From: Chrysopilus asiliformis
Lineage: Eukaryota > Arthropoda > Insecta > Diptera > Rhagionidae
Reading direction: 5' to 3'
Assembly (NCBI GenBank): GCA_964034945.1
Contig: OZ035962.1
Span: 88,700,650 to 88,764,649 of the forward strand
DNA length: 64,000 nt
Shown: piece by piece, positions 54,774 to 64,000 of the stretch
Layout of the letters: the number at the start of each line of letters is the position of its first letter
How positions within the stretch are numbered: position 1 is the stretch's first letter
Notes under the pieces: model-generated
Databases searched by the model: none
The model's input: the letters and a program-made list of their open reading frames with translations, nothing else
Told to the model about the DNA's origin: nothing
Program-made: the position numbers and the translations under genes

Positions 54774-57208
54774 CTGTAAAGTTAAATAAATAAAAATAAC
54801 AAAAGAGGGTAAATTAAGGATTTTGATAGTTTTTCATTTGTTGGTCTGTGAGTTTTGGAAATTTGCAAAATTGAGTCGTTTTTGTTTTCAAAACTCGTTG
54901 ATTTTTTGCACAACACTGTGGGTTTTTCCCCTGAATGGGGTCTGTATATGATCTTCTCGATTCAAATTATCACGCTGCGTTAAAAATACGTCAAAATCTC
55001 TTCAAAATAGCAGAAGAGAGGGTTCACAGGCAAGGGACGAGATAGATTTTAATAAGCTAAAAACTCTCTTGAGGAACCACAAGTTAATTGGTACAAAGCG
55101 GATACAAATCCCTTCAAAGGTTCAAGAAATGACAGGAAAAGGGGTTCATATAGAGCGGGTGGTATTGATTTAAAGAGCTGTCCACAAAATACGTCGACGT
55201 TTTTTTAAAAAGTTGCCTGTAGTAGCGTTTCGATGATATAAAAGCACATAAAAAAACGAACAGGGGGATCGAGAGAGGAAGGGGTTGGCTTGAAAAGCCT
55301 AAAATTAGCTGTTAGAAGATTCCGTTGTCTAATATTTAATATCAATTGCAAATTGGTTTAACATTTCAGCAGAGAGCAGGGTTTAAGAGGTGGATTTCGG
55401 TCAAATAGAAATTTAAATGGGGTTCAAGTCTTTTGGTAAAAATTAGATTAAAATTCCATCTGAAAGTTAAAGAGATAGCAGGAGAGGGAAAACTTTCACC
55501 AAAGGACCTCTTTTAGGGGGCAGAGAGGCGGGTCGCGATAGTGTGACGGCGTTATTAAATCCATATGAAAAATAACGAAAAAACATCGTGAAGAGGGAAA
55601 AGGGGATACAAAAGAATACAATTTGCGTGACGTATTTTGTGAAAAGCCCCTTTGATATTGAACCTTGAAATTTTTTACGCAAGAAAAACGAATTAGAAAT
55701 TATATTTCGACCCCCTGAGCCTGAAGAGCCAGGAACTTGAGAAACAACGCACCCAAATTTTAAAATTCTCAAAAAAATATTTTTTTCTGAAATTAAATAA
55801 AAATCTCAACGAGTTTTTTCAAAAAAATCACCACCATTTCACTAAATTTTAACCAAGAAAAAAAAACATTTACAAAGTAGTCAACTCTGAAATTTTAGCC
55901 TACAAACAGAGACCAACAAATGAACAGAAAATTAACTTCTCCTTCAATTCAGAATCAACTGCAACTACACAAATGGTATTAAAATCTTCATTTAAAAAAA
56001 TTCATAACAAAAGTTTTGTGTTAGATTCGTTAGATTTTGTTATAATGTGAATATCTTTTTTTTAGTTTTATTTTGGAGCGAATATTATTGTGAATAGCGT
56101 TTAAACTGCAACCATTAATTAAAAATTACGTTTTTGTTAAGTGAATTATTTTAGTGTGGAGTTTAAATCGCTTTACGTAATTTTCTGTTTGTAAATTCGT
56201 TAATTTTACCTCGACCGGTTGGTGGTTTTTTGCTGGTTGAATGCTCTCTCTCCACATTAAGAAAATCAACATTCGCTATAATAAAATCGTTTTTAGAAAG
56301 TTTATAGGAAAAAGAATTTAAAAAATTCGCTTAAAGTAAAAAAAATCAAAAAGAATAAAAGTGGAAATGTTTGAGAGAAATTGTAAATAATAAAATTCAA
56401 CATTTTTAAACTATTTTACAGAATACGTAATAATTTTAAACTAGCAAGAAATCTCGCAAACTAAAATCATGCCGAAATGAATTTTTTCAAAACTATTTAA
56501 CAGCAAAGCAATGAGAGATAAGGAAAAATAAATTAAAAATAAATTCCTGGTAATGCAATGCAAAGGTTTTTGATTTGGAAACACGCTGAATTAAAATAAA
56601 AATTGTCTCCTAGAAACGACTATGCCGTGTCATTCATTTTCTATGTAAAATTTTTGGTAAAATCATAAAATAAATTTAAAAAAAAAACTTCACTTGGAAT
56701 GTAAATCATGTGGACTAAAAAATGGACTATTTTCTAAACTATAGGAATAAAATTAGTCGCATCCGGGAGTGAGAGTGCCAAAAATATCGCTTTTGTTATT
56801 TCAAAAAAATTAAAGATTGTAACATCGATTTAACAGTATTCATAGGACAATTATCTTTTGTTTAAAAAAATATACGTTTTTTTAGATGGTATATTTTCAG
56901 GGTTTTAAAATTTTTACAAACTATCTGAGCAATCTCTAATTTTGGATGCATGAACATCCGACATTTTACACCCTGATGGAATTGTTATGTCTTAGGGAGA
57001 TGCCCCACTGGCGCGTGAAACTTTAAATAAATCGCGAAAATCAATAACCAATTCGTCAGTATTTGTATTGTGTTCAAAAATGAGAATTGTGTGAGGAAAT
57101 TGAGGGATTTGTCTGGCCAACTACCTTAGAATGTCGATTTTCGTATTTTATCTACAATTGGGTTTGGAATAGCCAGGTTTTATTTGGGTCTACGATTTCT
57201 GTATAATA
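54774..57208 (-). other. hts intron, part between 54774 and 57208
   Basis: AT-rich. 55165-55660 has family-I-like ends ('agctgtccacaaaatacg' and 'cgtgacgtattttgtgaaaa'), probably one diverged element of about 0.5 kb. No other exon with adducin-like sequence seen. Confidence 0.5.
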
Positions 57209-58110
57209 AAGGGTGTTTTTTTTTGCTTAGATAGGACTTACGAAAGGGTTAACTCTCAAACGAGCTGTTATACTGCGCTCACTTTTTGACATTTATGATC
57301 AGTATACTCTGGAAAATCATCATAAATAGACTCACGCTTGAACAACGCTGCCAAATTATCCAAATTAACTTTGAAAATTAGTCGTATATGCGCGCCACTT
57401 ATAAGCGACGTTTTTTTAGCAAAATTTTGTTCAGCGATAAAGCTCATTTTTGCAAAATTGCCGCATCTGGAGTGAGACCCTACAGACTCCATTACATCCA
57501 GAAAAATGCACCGTTTCGTGCGGTTTACACGCTGGTGGTATCATCGGACGTTATTTCTTAAAAAATGAGGCCGGAGCTCGCGTTACGGTCAATGGAGATC
57601 GTTACCGCACCATGATCAATTATTTTTTGTTTGAAAATATGGATGACATTGATCCGGACGAGATGTGGTTTCAACAGGATGGCGCTACGTGCCATACGGC
57701 GACCGCAACCATCGACTTATTGAAATCAAAATTTGGCGATAACTTGATTTCGAGAAATGAACCTGTCAATTGGTATCCAATGTCGTGCGATTTGCCACTT
57801 CTCGATTATTTCCTGTGGGGCTACGTGACTGGTTTATGCTGATAAGCCAGCAACAATTGACACCTTGGAGGCCAACATTGTTCGTGTTATTCGTGACATA
57901 CGCCCAGCAGTGCTCGAAAAAGTGGCCCAAAATTGGACGTCCAGAATGCGCTTCGTCAAGAACGCCGCGGTGGCCATATGCCCGAAATCATTTTCAAATA
58001 TTAATGCCATATATTGATCTTTCGAATAAATAAAAAATTTTGATTAAAATTTAATTTCTTGTGTTACTTTTTAAAATTAGAAGTTCTATCGGGCTTAAAA
58101 AAACACCCTT
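57209..58110 (+). mobile_element. Mariner/Tc1-superfamily element (902 bp) in the hts intron
   Basis: The termini AAGGGTGTTTTTTTTTGCTT and the complement of 'gcttaaaaaaacaccctt' are inverted; TA at 57207-57208 and 58111-58112. Plus-strand transposase coding is present but broken. It lies opposite to hts transcription. Confidence 0.85.
57320..58005 (+). pseudogene. Broken mariner/Tc1-like transposase
   Basis: The N-terminal piece 'LEQRCQIIQINFEN' (near 57340) resembles the start of the helix-turn-helix domain. A deletion then jumps to 'FSDKAHF' (first catalytic Asp) near 57430. After a frameshift comes 'QNCRIWSETLQTPLHPEKCT', later 'MWFQQDGATCHTA' (second Asp) and 'DLPLLDYFLWGYV' (third acidic motif, D). 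Another frameshift near 57838 precedes 'ADKPATIDTLEANIVRVI' and 'NWTSRMRFVKNAA'. At least three lesions; inactive. The sequence type is common in insect genomes. Confidence 0.85.
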
Positions 58111-58112
58111 TA

Positions 58113-59418
58113 TATGAAAAGTGAATGCTTTAAGAACGCTGCTGTTGTGATGTCCCGACATTTTTGGCTCACCCATTTCGGCGCAGCCTTGTATTTCCAT
58201 AATAACAACTTTGACTTCTGTGTGGCAACAATAAGGCTCAAAGTTGCCCAAAGTGGTTGGACCAAAATGGGCTAACCAATCGTCGAAAGTTTCTAACGCG
58301 AAAATAACTAAATCGATCGATTTAATTACTGAAAATGTTTAATAAATAAAAAGTACTGCCTATGAATACTGTTAACTACTCTAAATCTAAAATGATTTCT
58401 AATCTCATCGTTTTCTATTGAAACGTCACCAAATATGGATTGAGAGAATTTTGCATGAACCATTAGTCGGACGAGAAGAAAAATTATAATAAAAATAAAA
58501 TTAATTAATCAAAACGAAAATAAAAACAAACAAAAAAATCAATTAATGAGCGTAAATATATCGTTCGCTATTCTAAAGTGACGGACTATCAACTATTCTT
58601 GGCTAACAAAAAACTTGAATGGTTCATCTGCGATTTTTATGTGCAAAATTATTCTTTTTTCGTTTTTTTTATTCACTCACCAGACAACAACTAAAATAGA
58701 TATATATATATTATTTACTTTTATGTATTTGTTTGGCATTGCAATTATCAAAATTCACTTTCGTTTGGATTTACGTGAGCCGGCTACATTGGAAATAAGA
58801 TAATTAGAGGGGGATTCTTTTACGTGTCTAAACTATGATTTTTTTTTATCATATTATAAATAAACATTTAAAAATAAAATTATAATAAACTGTTTCTATA
58901 TAAAAACGTGTTTAAAATCAAATTTTTTCTTTCCGTTTGTTGAATTAACGTTTAAAATTTGCATTACTCTCGATCTACAATATGTTGGTGTTTACACAAA
59001 ACTAAAATCAAATTCAACACGATTTCTTTTCAGTTTTACTATCAACTTTTTGTTTGTTTGCTTGTTTGTTTATTTTTTTGAAGGTGTGTAGAATACATTA
59101 ACTGAGTGTACTTTGTTTTTTTCTGATGTAACGTAATTTGTGTCTCAAGATTGATTTTTTACTTTCATATTAAACAAAGTGTTACAACATCAATAAGCCA
59201 ATAGAAAAAATCTGAAGCAGAAAAGAAATATCTTTGTCTGAATTTTTGTTTTTGGGTAGAAAAAAAATTAATAAAAATTTCAATAACTAGAATTTAACTA
59301 TAAAACTGAATTTAAATTAGATGCGAGATAATTTTTTTCTTTGTATTTTTTTGTTCTTAGAGCCAATCTTTATGTCTACGCGTGTCAAGGGGAGATTTTA
59401 TGCTGAACCGCAACTTAC
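58113..59418 (-). other. hts intron, part next to the third tail exon
   Basis: AT-rich, no further exon recognised. The donor for exon 59419-59490 (G|GTAAGT) opens it. From here splicing can go to 54773 or 47177. Confidence 0.5.
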
Positions 59419-59490
59419 CATCGCTCAATACTACTTCTGGCTGGCTAGGTTTCGGCGCTTGTTTCGTTTCTATTCTCAAAACTCGTGGTT
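59419..59490 (-). CDS. hts: hts (adducin) tail exon
   Basis: 72-bp exon, acceptor 'tttttttag', donor G|GTAAGT, phase 1 at both ends. It encodes 'PRVLRIETKQAPKPSQPEVV' and 'LSD', a short conserved linker of insect adducin tails. Joined to 47177 it gives 'LSDGENVQ'; joined to 54773 it gives 'LSDDENVE'. It can be skipped without a frame change. Confidence 0.9.
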
Positions 59491-59556
59491 CTAAAAAAAG
59501 AAATAAAACGTGTTAGTAATTTAAAAACAAATCGATTTTATGAAATTGTTATTTAC

Positions 59557-59673
59557 CAGAAGCATCTTCAGTTTCTGAGTGACTGGGGGCACGAATCGCT
59601 GAACTCTTCTGTTGTGCACCAGAAGTTTGTAGCGAACTGAGCGCCTCTGATTCTGAGAAATCGGTATCGGTAT
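59557..59673 (-). CDS. hts: hts (adducin) neck/tail exon
   Basis: 117-bp exon, acceptor 'attatttccag', donor G|GTAAAT, phase 1 at both ends. It encodes 'TDTDFSESEALSSLQTSGAQ' followed by 'QKSSAIRAPSHSETEDAS', a serine-rich acidic tail start seen in insect adducins. The split Tyr codon at its 5' end (T|AT) continues 'THGEY' from the preceding exon. Confidence 0.9.
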
Positions 59674-59735
59674 CTGGAAATAATTCAAGTTAAAAAAGAA
59701 TTTTATATTAATTATTTTGCTACAAAATTCCATAC

Positions 59736-60024
59736 ATTCTCCATGTGTACGCTTCCTTTCGACTGTCTGCTTGTATTCATTAAGTTCATCGTCTGTTACC
59801 GAATCGAATGGATTTTTAGCGTATGGCGCCTTGTAGACGGTGGCATTGTGTTGATAGCCACGTTGAATGATTCCCTTTGAGGCAGCACCCATCAATACAA
59901 CATGATCACCAGTTGCCGATACAGTTGCATCCTTGATGCGATTCGCTTCGTCCCATGTTACACCTTCCAGAATATGCGATTGTGGACCAGCTGAGATCTT
60001 GTCAGCTCGACGATTGTCTTTAAT
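59736..60024 (-). CDS. hts: hts (adducin) exon: end of head domain and neck
   Basis: 289-bp exon after the acceptor 'tattttag', starting in phase 0 and ending in phase 1 at T|GTATGG. It encodes 'IKDNRRADKISAGPQSH', 'VTWDEANRIKDATV' and 'GIIQRGYQHNATVYKAPYA', then 'NPFDSVTDDELNEYKQTVER', the conserved C-terminal head and neck of adducin. Adducin caps actin filaments and recruits spectrin at the membrane skeleton; in flies Hts also builds the fusome and ring canals. The class II aldolase-like head itself lies upstream of the window. This exon is common to both endings. Confidence 0.97.
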
Positions 60025-60654
60025 CTAAAATAAAATTGCGAAAATACCGAATAGATTGCTTAACAAGATGTCAGACTTATGAATAAATATAATCATAATT
60101 GTCGCAGCTAAGCTCAAAACTGGTAGGTCTCCTTGAAACTTAGAAATTAAGTTCACAGTAACGGGGATTGAAACATAGGCTATAAATTATTTCCTTTTAA
60201 CATAAAAAACTGGTAACAGGAGAAGCTATAGTTTTCAATTCTCCAAGCTATAAATCTAGGCAATTATTCGACAGTAAAATTTTATACGAGTACAAGCTAT
60301 AAATTTCGAAAAGCCATTAAAACCGAAAATAATTGGATGTGAGAATTATATTCTGACAATCAACAAGTTTCAACGTATGATCAATAATTTTAATCTGGAT
60401 CTCTAGGACACATGCCCATTAACTGTGGCGTGAAAATCTATAACATATGATAATCAGTATCTACCATAAGCATCTTATCATATTACAGTGCAACCTGTAT
60501 GAGACGATGTAAATTTCTCTGGCTTAAGGGCTGCATAAAACATAACAAAAGCTATATTGGAGACCCGTATGGTGATATTCGTATCAAAATTCGAACAGTT
60601 GTACAAAAATTCCACTTTGAAGTCAAACTTTCCAATAAGATTTTTTAAAATTTG

Positions 60655-61020
60655 TTCCAATCGGATTTTGATGTATGGGAGTTTTATGTAGAATCATATC
60701 CTAAATAACTTTTGTTCTTGGACTTTTTTAATGAGATGCATCGTTTTTGAGATATTCGCAAAAAACGTTTTCGTTCGTATGGGAGGTACCCCCCCTAATG
60801 GTCCATTTTTGCCCATTAACGAACTTAGCCTCGCATTTTACAAAAAACGGATTTCAAGTCTCTAGCTCAATCCGTGCGCCCGCAATCCGCGCCACAGACG
60901 GACGGACGGACAGACGGACGGACATGCAAAATTCAATTTTTTTTATCATTCTAAACACACTGGTGTAATTCATTTTTGTGTGTGATGACGGGATCTTGGC
61001 ATTACAAACGGTACAGCAAA
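60655..61020 (+). repeat. Family-A dispersed repeat
   Basis: 'gatgtatgggagttttatgt', 'caagtctctagctcaatcc', a GACG/GACA run, 'cattctaaacacactggtgt', 'cattacaaacggta'. Immediately followed by family K. Confidence 0.6.
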
Positions 61021-61024
61021 GTTA

Positions 61025-61723
61025 ATCGGCCCGATTCCAGAATCCGTCGTAGCTTTATTACGAAGAACTAACTACGTTACGAATACGAAGAAATCAGTAT
61101 TCCACGATCCGAACGGAATTGAACTTAGTGGTGCCTGATTAAAATCTAATTTCGAAAAATGAATGTCTTTGTAAAAAGGTCCCTATGCAAAACTCATAAG
61201 GAATAGATTTCTGACATGGAATATTTTCGTGAAAAATGTCACTTTCTTGACTTAAAACTAAAAATTGTTATTAATAATGGATTCTGCAGCGTTTGCAACT
61301 TTGTGTCTGGAAGAAGATTTATCGAAGTGAAGGACTTTAATAGTGGAATGAAAACGACAACAAATAGCGAATACTTAGGAATACTCACATTGCTCTTTTT
61401 TCTAAAATAATTCCTCTTAATTTGTTAAAAGTTACACTTATACTAAATAAACAAATAAAAATGTTAAAATTGCTTTTTGTTGTACAATTCAGGCCATAAA
61501 TTGAGCTAAAATAATAAGAAAATGAAGTTGCTACTCGATCTACGAAGCGAAATTTTTTCGTAGGTTTAGCTGTCAAAAGATCGATTCCGTCGGATTCTAT
61601 GATACCAGATATTCCGATTCGTAGTGTTTTCGAAATTAATTTAATTCCTTCGGATCGTGGAATACCATTTTCACGAATTCTCCGAAAATCGTAGCTACGA
61701 CGGATTCTGGAATAGAGCCGAAT
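61025..61723 (+). mobile_element. Family-K element, copy 2 (about 699 bp)
   Basis: The left end 'atcggcccgattccagaatc' and the right end 'cggattctggaatagagccg' are inverted over about 30 bp. The reverse-complement partial copy lies within the hAT-type element (31205-31780). Subterminal 'cgtagctacgac' palindromes. No transposase. Confidence 0.7.
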
Positions 61724-61899
61724 ATACCCTTTGGTTTCACCATACGGGTATAAAAATATCTGTACATTAGTTCGGCTTAAGAGCTGGCTATAAATTACGT
61801 AACTTATTAGGCTTTTTGACCTTCCTTTTTATCCCCTCACCAGACATCTCTTGAACCGCTCAAGGGATACATTATAGCTATTAGAAAGGAGAATAGTAT

Positions 61900-62330
61900 A
61901 TTACGCAACAAGGCGCAAAAGTCAATGATTTCACGAGTGTGAAGTTAGCTGCACGAGCGAAGCGATAGCAAATTCATTTTCATAACAAATTCATTTTCAT
62001 AACAAATTCATTGAAAACATGATTTGTCATGCCATTTAAGTGCGATTTAGGTATTGGAGAGTAATGCAAAGGGGGGTTTGGGGGGCGAAGCCCCCAATAC
62101 GGAGTCCAGGGGCGGACACGATTTTTATCTAAAAGGATTTAGATGCGATATTTTAGAAAGGTGAATCCACTAAACTATACTCTGCAAGTTCTGTATGTCT
62201 AATAAAAAACCCGAGGCCGAAGGCTAACAAGGACGGAAAAGGTAAGGTCGCCACACGTAGCTGTGTTGGACCACAAAGCGGGCGGCGGCGGAGTCCCTAG
62301 GATTTTATTTATTGAAAGAGTGTGAAGTTA
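61900..62330. other. GC-richer patch with compact hairpins
   Basis: Contains the perfect hairpin 'tgggggg cgaa gcccccaa', 'gaggccgaaggct', 'gcacgagcgaagcg' and a CGG run ('gcgggcggcggcgg'). The block 'gagtgtgaagttag' occurs at both ends (about 61937 and 62318) as a direct repeat. Three direct copies of 'aacaaattcatt' lie at 61965-62020. Origin unknown; no coding frame recognised. Confidence 0.5.
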
Positions 62331-62970
62331 GTAAAAAAATAAAAAAAAAACTTATAAAAAAATGTACTAAAAAAAAATTGAGCGCTGTGTACCAAAAATA
62401 AAATCGAGATAAATATTTATTTTATTTTTTACGCTTTTAACTCGCTTTTGTTTTTGATACAGAGTGCCTAAAAAATAAGTTTTTTTTTCTTTGTAGTACA
62501 TTTTTTTAATGAAAACTTTTTTTTAACATTTTTTTCTATATTTTGCAGTTTTTGAATATATATTTATATTCTTTGAGATATTCTCACGGAATTTTTGACT
62601 CCAGAATCGCATTCAGCGACTTGCAAAACCCGCAGATAAAACTTTTTCCTGAAAATTTGACAAAAAACATAATCATATTATCTTTACAGGACATTCCGTT
62701 GTCCTTACAGACTTCTTAATGTCAGAATCGCATTCAGCGACTCCAAATGACGCCCAGATGAGATTTTTTTCTTGGAAAATTTAAGTAATATTCTGGTACA
62801 ACCTTCCGTTAACCTTACAAGGACGAAATACTGAGAATATTGTATTGTCACCGGAGTTGCGTATGTGCGCAAAATTTCGAGTCAATCGGATCAGTGGAAG
62901 TGGCCAAAGATTTGACCCTGACAGACAGACAACCAAAAAAAACAAGCTAAATAAAAACTTTTGAAAATTG
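62330..62970 (-). mobile_element. Family-D composite element, diverged copy
   Basis: Same order as 28165-29175: a hairpin ('agcgctgtgtacc' against 'gatacagagtgcc'), two 121-122-bp minisatellite units (cores at 62611 and 62732), the block 'gaatattgtattgtcaccgg', 'cgagtcaatcggatcagtgg' and a remnant GACA run. Much more diverged than copy 1. Confidence 0.6.
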
Positions 62971-63240
62971 AATACCCCTCGCTGTAAGTCTAAAAATATA
63001 TCACGCTAATTTCCGCCTTTTCGAACCTTTCCACCCTCCTCCCACTCACCCCTTCGTCCTTTCTTCCTCGATTTTTTGTATATGATTTACTACTACGTAT
63101 CATATTCCCGCAGGTCCCCTCATCTCCCTTAATGTGTGGCGTTTTTCATGGGAAGCGTCTAGTCGACAATTAGTGTAAATCGAGAAAATTTGTTCATTGT
63201 TAAAATTGTCTAATGTTCTTCATAGAAAACCCGTTAAACT

Positions 63241-63412
63241 GGAGTGGTGCTCCGTAACTTGTTTCAAGCTTTTGTTTCGAGTTAGAAGAAAAAGTGTATT
63301 CGCTATCTCAGTTTCTCTCTGTCATTTATTTCGGTCAAAACAGAGACAGCGAATACTTCTTGTTCTTCTAACTCGAAACAAACGCTTGAAACAAGTTACG
63401 GAATATCACTCC
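63241..63412. mobile_element. 172-bp foldback MITE, copy 2
   Basis: The ends GGAGTGGTGCTCCGTAACTT and complement, arms with 'tttgtttcgagttagaag'. Same length and arms as 17622-17793; the loop is also related ('tctgtcatttatttcggtc' versus 'catgtcatttatcttgatcg'). Confidence 0.75.
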
Positions 63413-64000
63413 TGCATACTAGCTTCGCATTGATTTTTGTCCTTTTTTTCAGTCGAAAATCAATAATTATTACCACGCCTCCTTAATTTCTGCTCGCTTG
63501 ATAACAACTAGGCAATTCCATATTTTCTCATAATAAAGATCTTAATTCAACTTTTAGCAACGGGCAAAATTAAGAAACATCAAATATTAATGGCGTGTGT
63601 GCCCAAAACGACAAAACATAGAAAAAGAAAAATACTTCTATTCCTACCTCAACCCTGAAGCGAACAAAACGCCATGACAAGTAGAAAAAAACTAAATGGA
63701 AGGATTTCCCTCTCGTGATTTGCCATTTTCATTCACTTGATGACCGCATTTCTTATGAATAATCATTTATTCATATCATACAGTCATGAATCAAACTCCT
63801 TACCGAGTCAATGGCTGTTGGGTAATGCAAATAATTTAAAGAGATTCCTTTTTATTATACGAAAACTGGGTCATCAAACAAATGACGATGAACTTTTACC
63901 CTTTTTGTATTTTCCTAAAAATAATTCCTACATGGAAATGTAAAAACCTTACCAGAAAGAAAGAAAAATGTTGAAGTTTCCCAAAGATGATTTTAGAAAT
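63413..64000. other. Unannotated sequence at the right edge
   Basis: No exon, RNA or repeat recognised. Presumed to be hts intron. Confidence 0.35.

Larger units (their letters stand above)
60025..64000 (-). other. hts intron, running off the right edge of the window
   Basis: The acceptor at 60025-60026 closes it, but no upstream adducin exon (a segment ending just before 'IKDNRR') is visible to 64000. It is filled with repeats: family A (60655-61020), family K (61025-61723), a GC-rich patch, family D and a 172-bp foldback. Confidence 0.7.

Noticed and set aside
60025..64000. Search for the preceding adducin head exon on the minus strand
   Set aside because: No frame with adducin head motifs and a phase-0 donor was visible, so the exon is taken to lie outside the window.

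Overview
The window looks like nuclear DNA from an insect, most likely a fly (Diptera). It is strongly AT-rich, has introns with GT-AG borders, and is dense in small inverted-repeat DNA transposons. One host gene is clear: the 3' half of the adducin gene hts (hu-li tai shao), on the minus strand. There is no bacterial gene layout, no rRNA and no CRISPR array.

The hts locus runs leftwards. Exon 59736-60024 encodes the end of the adducin head and the neck. Two short exons follow (59557-59673 and 59419-59490). A giant exon, 52039-54773 (910 codons plus stop), matches in position and phase the alternative ring-canal (HtsRC) last exon of Drosophila hts. The alternative ending skips it and joins 59419 to 47177, through a small exon (47101/47110-47177), to the last coding exon 46624-46731, which carries the lysine-rich MARCKS-related domain. 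All junctions up to the small tail exon are phase 1, so either ending can be spliced without a frame change. The N-terminal head exons are not in the window; the gene continues past base 64000.

Most of the rest is repeats. I delimited about thirty-five terminal-inverted-repeat elements, many by target-site duplications: TA (mariner/Tc1/pogo type), TTA or TAA (Harbinger/Tourist type), TTAA (piggyBac type) and 8 bp (hAT type). Several are nested: a three-level nest at 42969-43844, and a mariner-like element at 30371-32968 split by a 1.7-kb hAT-type element that holds two further elements. Four regions keep recognisable but broken DDE transposase coding (5970-6896, 30371-32968, 40514-40790, 57209-58110). 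A foldback element with iterated inverted repeats (8521-9309) holds an 89-codon open frame.

Helitron-like elements with 5'-TC, CTAG-3' and A/T flanks lie at 13816-14210 and 37488-37831. The first shares a 122-bp minisatellite unit with two composite elements (28165-29175 and 62330-62970), which also combine a long foldback and a GACA microsatellite. One tRNA-derived SINE lies at 20329-20522. Dispersed repeat families, called A, B, D, E, H, I, J and K here, account for much of the remaining sequence.

Long stretches (about 9.5-12.7, 18.5-19.9, 21.9-23.7, 24.3-25.8, 26.6-28.1, 33.1-34.8, 38.8-40.5 and 41.6-42.9 kb) show no gene or repeat I can name. Family names, element boundaries and splice sites were read by eye and no database search was run.
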